Source: Prevotellaceae bacterium
GTDB taxonomy: Bacteria; Bacteroidota; Bacteroidia; Bacteroidales; UBA932
Length of the DNA: 8,534 nucleotides
NCBI GenBank assembly: GCA_031257655.1
Contig: JAIROF010000206.1
Span: forward strand, 1 to 8,534
Direction: 5' to 3'
Both the position numbers and the translations under genes were made by a program. The stretch's first letter is position 1; every line of letters starts with the position of its first letter. This document shows, piece after piece, positions 1 to 5,915 of the stretch. The notes beneath the pieces are model-generated. The model ran no database searches. It had not been told where the DNA came from and worked only from the letters and a program-made list of their open reading frames with translations.

Positions 1-4
1 TTAA

Positions 5-171
5 CCGTATGCTTTAGCATACGGATCAAGTGCGCGGAAAGCAGGCATCCGGGTCGTCCCGCAGGGACGGCCTACGGGGAGAAGGCCGAGGTGCGTCGTA
101 TCGTATTTGCAAGGCTGGAGCCTTGCTTTTAACCCGACGTAGCGTGGACGCTACGCCGAGCTCTGCTCCGG
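5..171. repeat. Cluster of short perfect hairpins (REP-like)
   Basis: Several different small inverted repeats are packed into about 170 bp. They are CCGTATGC/GCATACGG with a TTTA loop (5-24), CGTCCC/GGGACG with a GCA loop (55-69, extendable to 52-72 through one G-T pair), GCAAGGCT/AGCCTTGC with a GG loop (109-126), CGTAGCGT/ACGCTACG with a GG loop (138-155), and a weaker GAGC/GCTC (158-168). The stems differ in sequence but share their build: 6-8 perfect pairs with a 2-4 nt loop. The one open frame across this stretch (30-254) reads like translated hairpins and has no family look. Clusters of this kind are typical of REP elements mobilised by IS200-like RAYT transposases, but no transposase gene is in view, so that link is inference. 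Confidence 0.6.
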
Positions 172-249
172 TTTGCACATTGCTAATGATTTACACGTTG
201 GCGAACTTTGCCATTATTCGCTATTCTAATATTTGTAAGCTGTGGGAAA

Positions 250-278
250 CTTGAATGACAAAATAACAGCTATCTTTG
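250..278 (+). promoter_or_regulatory. Candidate Bacteroidota promoter for the lipid kinase gene
   Basis: TATCTTTG at 271-278 matches the Bacteroidota -7 consensus TAnnTTTG exactly. CTTG at 250-253, 17 nt upstream, is a possible partial -33 box (consensus TTTG, usually about 19 nt away). Transcription would start near 284-286, leaving a leader of about 45 nt before the TTG start at 331. Confidence 0.45.
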
Positions 279-279
279 C

Positions 280-305
280 AAGCCGAAAAATCGGCTTTTA
301 TTTTC
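280..305 (+). terminator. Terminator-like stem with T-rich tail
   Basis: AAGCCGA and TCGGCTT (280-286 and 291-297) form a perfect 7-bp stem with a 4-nt A loop, followed by a T-rich run to 305. It looks like an intrinsic terminator on the plus strand. It lies only 1 nt past the -7 box of the candidate kinase promoter, so a transcript from that promoter would start inside the left arm and could not form the full stem. It would therefore act on transcripts coming from further left. Confidence 0.45.
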
Positions 306-330
306 TAACGTTTTAGCACCATATTGCCGC

Positions 331-1203
331 TTGACCAGCATTGCATTCATACAAAATCCGGCTTCGGGGACGAAGCGAGGGGTAGATTTTTCGTTGCTTG
401 TTCGCCGTTTTTTTACGCGCGAGCGGGGGTTTTGCGCTACCGTTTACCGCACGCGGTTTGCCGGCGATGCCACCGCTGTAGCCAGGCGGCTTGTAGCCGA
501 AGGCTGCGACGTGGTGGTTGCCGTTGGCGGCGACGGCACGGTGAACGAGGTGGCGCAGGCGCTGGTTCACACGGGCACCGCGCTGGGGATTGTGCCCGCC
601 GGCTCGGGCAACGGGCTGGCGCGCCACCTGCGCATTCCGATGGACGCGCGCAAGGCGCTGGAGCTTATCGCTACCGCAAAAACGTGCCGGATGGATTACG
701 GAATTATGAATGGCATGCCGTTTTTCTGCACCGCCGGCGTGGGCTTCGACGCGCTGATAGGCCACCTGTTTGCGCAAGCCGGCGTTCGCGGGGTGGCCTC
801 CTACGCGCGGCAAATCCTGCGGGCGTTTACTGCGTACAAGCCCGAGCAGTACGTCATCGCGATGGAGGGGGAAACCATTCGCCGCACGGCATTCCTCATA
901 ACCTTTGCCAACGCTTCGCAGTGGGGCAACAACGCCTGCATTGCGCCGTCGGCCAGCGCTTCCGACGGGTTGATAGACGTGGTGGTGATGGGCAAGTTTC
1001 CGCTTTACCGCGCGCCGGAAATCGCCGTAAGGCTTTTTACCCGGCGAATTGACAAGCTCCCCTTCGTTGAGATTTTCAGGTGTCGCGCCGCTACCGTTGG
1101 CCGTGCGCGCGGCGGCTACATTCACTACGACGGCGAATCGTCGGAAACCGGGCGCCGCATAGAGGTAGCGATGGTGCAGGGCGGGCTGACCGTCGTGTGC
1201 TAA
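331..1203 (+). CDS. Diacylglycerol kinase family lipid kinase (YegS/DagK-like)
   Basis: Predicted cytosolic or membrane-associated kinase that phosphorylates a lipid such as diacylglycerol or a sphingoid base with ATP. The 290-aa length is normal for the family. The N-terminal catalytic domain shows the NP-x-SG motif (N9-G13), the hallmark nucleotide-binding GGDGTVNE (66-73) and the PAGSGNGLA loop (89-97). The C-terminal beta-sandwich half ends with the HYDGE motif and a hydrophobic tail, both typical. The start is TTG: it gives a standard family N-terminus (MTSIAFIQNPASG), and between the in-frame stop at 256-258 and this codon there is no ATG or GTG in frame. No clear ribosome binding site is seen, which is normal for Bacteroidota. 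The gene converges on the membrane-protein gene at 1200-1676 and the two stop codons overlap. The exact lipid substrate cannot be told from the sequence. Confidence 0.93.
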   Translation: MTSIAFIQNPASGTKRGVDFSLLVRRFFTRERGFCATVYRTRFAGDATAVARRLVAEGCDVVVAVGGDGTVNEVAQALVHTGTALGIVPAGSGNGLARHLRIPMDARKALELIATAKTCRMDYGIMNGMPFFCTAGVGFDALIGHLFAQAGVRGVASYARQILRAFTAYKPEQYVIAMEGETIRRTAFLITFANASQWGNNACIAPSASASDGLIDVVVMGKFPLYRAPEIAVRLFTRRIDKLPFVEIFRCRAATVGRARGGYIHYDGESSETGRRIEVAMVQGGLTVVC

Positions 1204-1676
1204 CGGCTGGAGGCGGGGCGGCGGGCTGCTTTGCAGGGGGGCGGGTAGGTGAGCGTGTAGACGACTTTGCGGTCCGGCCAACGGCCGAGCTTGCGCCGGC
1301 GCTCCAGAAAGCAGCGCACCACAAGGGTGTATGCCGCCAGCATGGCCAGCGAAGATACGCCGGCAACCCCGGGCGGCGCCCCCACCGAAAATAGCAGCAG
1401 AAGGCTTCCCACCAGCACCACCAGGGGGAGCAGGTAGGCAAGCGTGAACGAGGTTTCTCCGGTTACCGTCTTCTCCATGCGAGCCTTATCGCCCAGCGCG
1501 TAGGGCGGCGATTTCCGGTTGCCGGCGGCATCTTCTCCGGGAAAGACAGCTATCAGATGCATCCTTGTGCCGTCCGGTTTTTTGGGGGAGTTCTCCCACC
1601 CCACAATGACGCCTTCCCCCCCGTCGTCAACGTATTCGACGTCGGCGAAAAAAGAAGTTTTTTTGACCGTTTCCAT
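1200..1676 (-). CDS. Small two-helix membrane protein, possibly RseC/MucC-like
   Basis: A 158-aa protein with a soluble N-terminal part (about 1-75) and two hydrophobic helices (about 78-97 and 103-123), followed by a basic segment (ERRRK) and a beta-like tail. The stretch from YALGDKARM through the LLPLVVLVG helix resembles the RseC/MucC family, where a short beta domain ends in a GD motif before a hydrophobic hairpin. The Cys cluster typical of the RseC N-terminal domain is absent; the only cysteines are C122 and C148. I therefore treat the family link as tentative. The gene lies 24 bp downstream of recG on the same strand and is probably cotranscribed with it. ATG at 1676 is the only reasonable start. 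An A10 run on the coding strand (1687-1696) lies just upstream, with out-of-frame GTG and ATG codons around it. Its stop overlaps that of the convergent lipid kinase gene. Confidence 0.7.
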   Translation of the reverse strand: METVKKTSFFADVEYVDDGGEGVIVGWENSPKKPDGTRMHLIAVFPGEDAAGNRKSPPYALGDKARMEKTVTGETSFTLAYLLPLVVLVGSLLLLFSVGAPPGVAGVSSLAMLAAYTLVVRCFLERRRKLGRWPDRKVVYTLTYPPPCKAARRPASSR

Positions 1677-1700
1677 TGAATTTTCATTTTTTTTTTCACG

Positions 1701-3803
1701 CTAGCTGATGGTGCTGTAGTCCAAGCTATCGTTTTTGAGCTTGCTGATTGTTTTGAGCAGGATTTCGTTTTTTGGGTCGCCGAGCAGCGGGTCGTCTTGC
1801 AGCACCTGTTCGGCCACCTTCCGCGCGTACTCCAGGATTTTGCTGTCGGTAGCGAGGTTGGCGATGCGGAGGTCGAAGGCCATTCCGCTCTGCATCGTAC
1901 CTTCGAGGTCGCCTGGGCCGCGCAGCTTGAGGTCGGCTTCGGCAATTTTGAAGCCATCGGTGGTGCTGCACATCATCTGCAACCGGTGGCGGCTGTCGGC
2001 GCTGAGCTTCACGCCGCTCATCAGGATGCAGAAGGATTGCTCGGCGCCGCGCCCCACGCGCCCGCGCAGCTGGTGCAGCTGGGCAAGCCCAAAGCGCTCG
2101 GCGCTCTCAATCACCATGACGCTGGCGTTGGGCACGTTTACGCCAACCTCAATGACCGACGTGGCGACCATGATGTTCGCTTCGCCGCGAACGAACGCCT
2201 GCATGGCCGCTTCTTTTTCCTCGTTTTTGAGCTTTCCGTGCACCATGCACACCCTGTACTGCGGCGCGGGGAATAGCTGCGTTATCATTTCCCAGCCTTC
2301 CTGCAGGTTTTTGTAGTCCATTTTTTCGGATTCGCAGATGAGCGGGTAGACTACGTACACCTGCCGTCCGGCGGCGATTTGCTCGCGCATAAAGCCGAAT
2401 ACGTGGCCCCGCTTGCTGTCGAAAAAGTGGAGGGTTTTCACCGGCTTTCGTCCGGGCGGCAGCTCGTCTATTACCGACACGTCGAGGTCGCCGTACAGGG
2501 TCATGGCCAGCGTGCGCGGGATGGGCGTTGCCGTCATGACGAGGATGTGGGGCGGGTGGTCGCTTTTTTCCCAGAGCTTGCCGCGCTGCGCCACGCCAAA
2601 GCGGTGCTGCTCGTCGATGGCAACGAAGCCCAGCCGCTCAAACTGCACGGCGTCTTCTATCAGCGCGTGCGTGCCGATGAGGATGTGAATCTGGCCTTGC
2701 CGGAGCTTTTCGAGCAGCTTTTGCCGCGCCGACTTTTTGGTGGAGCCGGTGAGCAGCGCCACGCTGAGGCTCATGCCGCGCAGCATTTCGGTTATGCTGT
2801 TGAAGTGCTGCGTGGCGAGGATTTCGGTGGGCGCCATCATGCAGCTCTGGTAGCCGTTGTCGACGGCAATGAGCATGCACATGAGCGCGACCATCGTTTT
2901 GCCGCAGCCCACGTCGCCCTGCAGCAGCCGGTTCATTTGCCGCCCGGAGCCCGTGTCGGCGCGGATTTCCTTAATGGTGCGCTTTTGTGCGCCGGTCAGC
3001 TCAAACGGCAGGTTGTGGTAAAAAAAGTGGTTGAACGTTTCCCCCACCTGAGCAAAGCGGAACCCGTTGTTGGCTTTTACCCTCTTGGTGCGCGTGCGCA
3101 GGATGCTCAGCTCTACGTAAAAGAGCTCCTCGAACTTTAGCCTGTCCTGCGCTTTTTTCAGCAGCTCGGGGCTTTGCGGGAAGTGGATGTTGAGCAGCGC
3201 TTCGCCGAGCGAGGCAACCCGGTTGGCCTCAATCAGGTAGGCCGGAAGCGTTTCCTCTATTTTGGGCAGCGCCATGCCCAGCAGCGCGCCTTGCAGGCGG
3301 TGTATGGCGCGCGTCCCCAGCCCCATATCCTTGAGCCGCTCGGTGCTGCCGTACACGCCCTGTATGCTGGAGCTTATCTTGCCCTCATCCTTTACCAAAT
3401 CCTCCAGCTCGGGGTGCACGATGTTGAGCTTGCCGTTGAAGGAGGTGGGCTTGCCGAAAATGGTGTAGGTGCTGCCTGCCCGAAGGTTCTTTTGGATGAA
3501 CGAAATGCCCTTAAACCATACCAAATCTATGCTGCCCGTGCCGTCGGTAAACATCGCGATGAGCCTTTTCTGGCTTGCGCTCACCTCGCGAAAGCCAACG
3601 ATTTTTCCTTTTAGCAGCACGTAGGGAAGGTCTTCGCTGAGGTCGCGGATGGCGTATACGTGCGTTTTGTCAATGTAGCGAAAGGGGAAATGGTAAAGCA
3701 GGTCGCCAAACGTGCGAATGTTGAGCTCCTTTTGCAGCAGCTCGGCACGCTTGGGGCCAACTCCGGGCAAAAATTTTATTTCGTTATCTAAAATGTATAC
3801 CAT
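1701..3803 (-). CDS. recG: ATP-dependent DNA helicase RecG
   Basis: Superfamily 2 DNA translocase that regresses stalled replication forks and processes Holliday junctions and R-loops. The 700-aa length is normal. An N-terminal helical segment with the FLPGVGPKRAELL signature precedes the OB-fold wedge domain (about 60-135). The helicase core follows: Walker A GDVGCGKT (296-303, Cys in place of the common Ser), APTEILA (about 324-330), DEQH box (397-400), TATPIPRT (424-431), HGKLK (about 522-526) and QLRGRVGRG motif VI (578-586). The C-terminal LRGPGDLEG region is also intact. I choose ATG at 3803, which gives the normal MVYILDNEIKFLPG start; a TTG four codons upstream lies inside a candidate -7 box and is unlikely. 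The small membrane-protein gene follows after 24 bp on the same strand. Confidence 0.97.
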   Translation of the reverse strand: MVYILDNEIKFLPGVGPKRAELLQKELNIRTFGDLLYHFPFRYIDKTHVYAIRDLSEDLPYVLLKGKIVGFREVSASQKRLIAMFTDGTGSIDLVWFKGISFIQKNLRAGSTYTIFGKPTSFNGKLNIVHPELEDLVKDEGKISSSIQGVYGSTERLKDMGLGTRAIHRLQGALLGMALPKIEETLPAYLIEANRVASLGEALLNIHFPQSPELLKKAQDRLKFEELFYVELSILRTRTKRVKANNGFRFAQVGETFNHFFYHNLPFELTGAQKRTIKEIRADTGSGRQMNRLLQGDVGCGKTMVALMCMLIAVDNGYQSCMMAPTEILATQHFNSITEMLRGMSLSVALLTGSTKKSARQKLLEKLRQGQIHILIGTHALIEDAVQFERLGFVAIDEQHRFGVAQRGKLWEKSDHPPHILVMTATPIPRTLAMTLYGDLDVSVIDELPPGRKPVKTLHFFDSKRGHVFGFMREQIAAGRQVYVVYPLICESEKMDYKNLQEGWEMITQLFPAPQYRVCMVHGKLKNEEKEAAMQAFVRGEANIMVATSVIEVGVNVPNASVMVIESAERFGLAQLHQLRGRVGRGAEQSFCILMSGVKLSADSRHRLQMMCSTTDGFKIAEADLKLRGPGDLEGTMQSGMAFDLRIANLATDSKILEYARKVAEQVLQDDPLLGDPKNEILLKTISKLKNDSLDYSTIS

Positions 3804-3812
3804 AGCTGGCGG

Positions 3813-3820
3813 CAAAGGTA
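3813..3820 (-). promoter_or_regulatory. Candidate -7 box of the recG promoter
   Basis: Read on the minus strand this is TACCTTTG, an exact match to TAnnTTTG. Transcription would begin about 6-7 nt further on, near 3806, so the mRNA would be almost leaderless before ATG 3803. I see no good TTTG -33 box at the usual distance, so the call rests on the -7 element and its position. Confidence 0.45.
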
Positions 3821-3826
3821 CAAAAA

Positions 3827-3854
3827 TCCCTACAGAAAAAGTAACTTGTAGGGA
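3827..3854. promoter_or_regulatory. Inverted repeat overlapping the recG promoter spacer
   Basis: TCCCTACA (3827-3834) and TGTAGGGA (3847-3854) form a perfect 8-bp inverted repeat with a 12-nt A-rich centre. It lies just upstream of the candidate -7 box, where a repressor or activator dimer could bind. It would not be part of the mRNA from that promoter, so a DNA operator is more likely than an RNA hairpin. Half of it (TTGTAGGG) recurs near 3923-3930. Confidence 0.35.
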
Positions 3855-3865
3855 ATCTTAAGCAG

Positions 3866-3907
3866 AATGTAAAATGCAGAATGCAGAATGTAAAATGCAG
3901 AATGCAG
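3866..3907 (+). repeat. Heptad array A: six units of AATGCAG/AATGTAA
   Basis: Six perfect contiguous 7-bp units with the fixed core AATG: TAA, CAG, CAG, TAA, CAG, CAG as the variable last three bases. It lies in the recG upstream region, with the AATG strand reading away from recG. Confidence 0.9.
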
Positions 3908-4131
3908 AGGTAGTGTCATAAATTGTAGGGTGCGAAAAACCTAATTTACTCACTCGTGCTTATTTTTGGTGTTCGTGAGCTCGCCGCGCTCGGTTACACC
4001 TAATTTTAATAACAAAACAACCTCAGTAGCAGGGAGATATAGTAGAAATAACAACCTCACCAACCTCATTAATGCAAATGATTTATAATCAGCACAATGC
4101 TTACCGCCTCGTGCAATTTATGGCATTAGCG
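3908..4131. other. Gene-free spacer between two heptad arrays
   Basis: No coding region is supported here. The segment is mostly AT-rich. It contains a direct repeat ACCTAATTT (3939-3947 and 3998-4006), AACAACCTCA at 4016-4025 and 4050-4059, and a third AACCTCA at 4062-4068. A short GC-rich patch with GAGCTC lies near 3978-3992. Nothing recognisable as an RNA gene was found by eye. Confidence 0.5.
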
Positions 4132-4173
4132 AATGCAGAATGTAAAATGTAAAATGCAGAATGTAAAATGCAG
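4132..4173 (+). repeat. Heptad array B: six units of AATGCAG/AATGTAA
   Basis: Six perfect contiguous 7-bp units made from the same two words as array A, in the order CAG, TAA, TAA, CAG, TAA, CAG after the AATG core, and on the same strand. The array lies downstream of the YitT-family gene. Confidence 0.9.
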
Positions 4174-4209
4174 TCCTCCATCCATCCATCCCGCCATCCC
4201 CCTCCCCCT
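4174..4209. repeat. Polypyrimidine tract; complement is G-rich
   Basis: A 36-bp stretch almost free of plus-strand G, with three CCAT tetranucleotides followed by C runs of 3-5. The minus strand, the sense of the preceding YitT-family gene, carries two G5 runs, a G3 run and four evenly spaced GG pairs (GGATGGATGGATGG), so a G-quadruplex is conceivable in DNA or in a 3' untranslated RNA. Confidence 0.45.
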
Positions 4210-4224
4210 GTCCGGGCAAGGGTG

Positions 4225-4242
4225 GCTGCCTGCGCAGGCAGC
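4225..4242. repeat. 18-bp perfect palindrome after the YitT-family gene
   Basis: GCTGCCTGC joined directly to GCAGGCAGC, 15 bp past the stop codon of the YitT-family gene on the minus strand. No T run follows on that strand, so it is not a standard intrinsic terminator, though a stem in the 3' end of the mRNA is possible. A weaker imperfect inverted repeat (CCCT...AGGG, 4206-4222) lies next to it. Confidence 0.5.
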
Positions 4243-4256
4243 GTCCGCCGGTTTTT

Positions 4257-5240
4257 TTAGGCCGAAAGCGGAGCGATTCCGGATTTCGCGTCAGGCATGT
4301 CCGCCGCTGCGTTTGCTTCCGTGGCGGGGGGGGCTTTTTTTCGGCTTATGAGCCTTATTGTTCCGTCTTTGATAGGCTCAAAGCCTTCGCCAAACACGCC
4401 GGTGACGCTGGCGGTAGAAACAAAAGCGTTTCGGTCTATTTCGTTGATGATGCGGTACACGGTGTTGACTTCGTACCTGCGCACCACCAGCAGCAGCACG
4501 TTTCGCTCGTGCTTGGTGTACCACCCTTTGGCGTAGAGCATGGTGACGCCTCGGCCCAGCACGCTGCACACCTTGTCGGCAATGGCCTCGTAGCGCTCCG
4601 AAAAGATGAGCACCTGCAGGCTCTGCTTGGAGCCTACCAGCAGCGCGTCGATCACGTAGGTGGATACCGTTACCATAATTCCGCCGTAGAGGAGCGAAAG
4701 GATGGTGCGGTCGGGCAGAAATATGGATGAGCCGATGATAACGACGTCGCAGTACAGCAGCACCCGGCCCGGGTTGACGTGCTTAAACTTGTTGATGATG
4801 AGCGCCACGATGTCCGTGCCGCCGGTGCTTCCGCCGCGCGTGAACGCTATGCCGATGCCCGTTCCCTCCAGGATGCCGCCCACGAGCGCCCACAGCAGCA
4901 GGTTGTCCTCCGACTGCACCTGCGCTATCAGCGTGGCGGGAACAACCTGCGGGAGGTAGTGGAAGAGCGCCGTGCTGATCAAAATGCCGTAGATGGTTTT
5001 TGCGCCAAAGTGCCGGCCTATGATTTTCACGCCAAGCAGCAGCAGCACAGCGTTGGCCAGGAGGTAGGAGTAGGATATCTCGAAGCCGGTGGCGTAGTAA
5101 ATCAGCGCGCCGATACCGCTAATTCCGCCGCCTACAATGCCGTTGGGTATGATGAAAGCCACCCACCCGAATACGTAAACGAGCAGGCCAACGGATATGA
5201 TGGCGTAATCCTTCAGCATGTTGAGGTATTTTTTTTGCAT
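4257..5240 (-). CDS. YitT family membrane protein with C-terminal DUF2179 domain
   Basis: Multi-pass inner-membrane protein of unknown transport function. The 327-aa product begins with a run of hydrophobic helices, including the glycine-rich segment IPNGIVGGGISGIGAL after the first helix and the TRGGSTGGTDI segment near the middle, both characteristic of the YitT family. The last third (about 208-290) is the soluble DUF2179 domain, visible as RGVTMLYAKGWYT, VLLLVVRRYEV, then IDRNAFVSTASVTGVFGEGFEPI. The Ala/Pro-rich tail (about 305-327) is longer than usual and looks unstructured. ATG at 5240 is taken as the start; the Met seven codons later (MLKDYAI) is an alternative just before the first helix. 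The unrecognised membrane-protein gene upstream ends 42 bp away on the same strand, so the two probably form an operon. Confidence 0.92.
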   Translation of the reverse strand: MQKKYLNMLKDYAIISVGLLVYVFGWVAFIIPNGIVGGGISGIGALIYYATGFEISYSYLLANAVLLLLGVKIIGRHFGAKTIYGILISTALFHYLPQVVPATLIAQVQSEDNLLLWALVGGILEGTGIGIAFTRGGSTGGTDIVALIINKFKHVNPGRVLLYCDVVIIGSSIFLPDRTILSLLYGGIMVTVSTYVIDALLVGSKQSLQVLIFSERYEAIADKVCSVLGRGVTMLYAKGWYTKHERNVLLLVVRRYEVNTVYRIINEIDRNAFVSTASVTGVFGEGFEPIKDGTIRLISRKKAPPATEANAAADMPDAKSGIAPLSA

Positions 5241-5282
5241 ACAAAAGTTGTTTTTACGGCTGGTGAATCCTCAATTTTCCGC

Positions 5283-5765
5283 TTACCGCCCGTCTGCTGT
5301 GCGCCTTGCGTAGTCTCTCACCCGCAGGCGTATGCGCGCCACCTCCTTGCGCAGCCCGCTGATGAGCAGCGCCCCGTCGGCCGCCTGCGACATCGTAACG
5401 TCGTCCTCAAACATGGTGAGCACGCGGCGCATGGGGCTGTGCGCGCGAAAGACGAGCTTGCCGGGTTCGCCTTTTGCCGGCTTGTAGCCGCTTTTGGACA
5501 TTATTTCGCGCAGCGGCTGCTCGTGCGCCTCCCATTCGCCCCCCGGCAGCGGCTCCTTGACCGTCGAAAATCCTACAAGCGGGTAGCACACCCCAAGCAG
5601 CGTCAGCCCAACGAGCAGGCGCGGCGTGAAGAGCGTGGAGAAATCGGGCATGACGGCAAGCGGCTCTCCGCTCGCCACGTGCAGGACGACGTACAGCAGG
5701 ATGAAAAAAATGTAGAAGTACGCAACCTGCTTAACGGCTCGTATGGGGTATCGCTTCCAAATCAT
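5283..5765 (-). CDS. Conserved-looking small membrane protein of unknown function
   Basis: I do not recognise this 160-aa protein with certainty. It starts MIWKRYPIRAVKQ, with positive residues before the first hydrophobic helix (about 14-31). A second helix (about 49-66) leads into a soluble C-terminal part of about 95 residues with a mixed alpha/beta look, ending in a strongly basic stretch (GLRKEVARIRLRVRDYARR). The positive-inside rule suggests that both ends are cytoplasmic. The ATG at 5765 follows a good Bacteroidota promoter by a short leader. The next gene, encoding a YitT-family protein, follows after 42 bp, so a membrane-related role shared with it is possible but unproven. Composition matches its neighbours. 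Confidence 0.8.
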   Translation of the reverse strand: MIWKRYPIRAVKQVAYFYIFFILLYVVLHVASGEPLAVMPDFSTLFTPRLLVGLTLLGVCYPLVGFSTVKEPLPGGEWEAHEQPLREIMSKSGYKPAKGEPGKLVFRAHSPMRRVLTMFEDDVTMSQAADGALLISGLRKEVARIRLRVRDYARRTADGR

Positions 5766-5791
5766 CAGCTTGAGTGTTTAGTATATGGCGG

Positions 5792-5822
5792 TAAAAGTAG
5801 GTAAAATTAGCGAAAGTACAAA
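5792..5822 (-). promoter_or_regulatory. Bacteroidota promoter for the 5283-5765 / YitT-family unit
   Basis: On the minus strand TTTG (5822-5819), a 19-nt spacer, then TACTTTTA (5799-5792). The -33 box and spacing fit the Bacteroidota consensus, and the -7 box matches TAnnTTTG at all but the last base. Transcription would start near 5785, about 20 nt before ATG 5765. Confidence 0.6.
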
Positions 5823-5843
5823 GCTGGAGAGCGGGCAGAAATT

Positions 5844-5906
5844 CCGCATCCTGCCTTTGGCATTGGACAGCCTGCATTCTGCATTCTGCAGCCTGCATTC
5901 TGCGTT
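5844..5906 (-). repeat. Heptad array C: decaying AATGCAG array
   Basis: Read on the plus strand in register: CCGCATC, CTGCCTT, TGGCATT, GGACAGC, CTGCATT, CTGCATT, CTGCAGC, CTGCATT, CTGCGTT. Three units are perfect CTGCATT (AATGCAG on the minus strand) and the others differ at one to several bases but keep the 7-bp phase. It lies between the rfbB stop and the promoter of the next unit. Confidence 0.7.
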
Positions 5907-5915
5907 GGCCGCCGT

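Noticed and set aside
30..254. 74-codon open frame on the plus strand at the left end
   Set aside because: It runs straight through the hairpin cluster, has no domain-like composition or promoter, and its length is easily explained by chance.
313..1281. 322-codon open frame antisense to the lipid kinase gene
   Set aside because: It is a mirror frame produced by GC-rich codons. The plus-strand frame has clear kinase motifs, and the antisense product is low-complexity in Arg, Ala and His.
3801..3815. TTG at 3815 as the recG start
   Set aside because: It lies inside the candidate -7 box and adds four residues not typical of RecG. ATG 3803 gives the normal N-terminus.
3866..4173. CRISPR array
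   Set aside because: The units are 7 bp and contiguous with no unique spacers, and no cas gene is present.
4133..4351. 72-codon open frame starting in heptad array B
   Set aside because: Its first part is the translated repeat, and the remainder crosses the polypyrimidine tract and the end of the YitT-family gene. There is no sign of a real protein.
4779..5804. 341-codon open frame antisense to the YitT-family gene and the upstream membrane-protein gene
   Set aside because: It spans two well-supported minus-strand genes and the gap between them, and its composition is typical of an antisense shadow.
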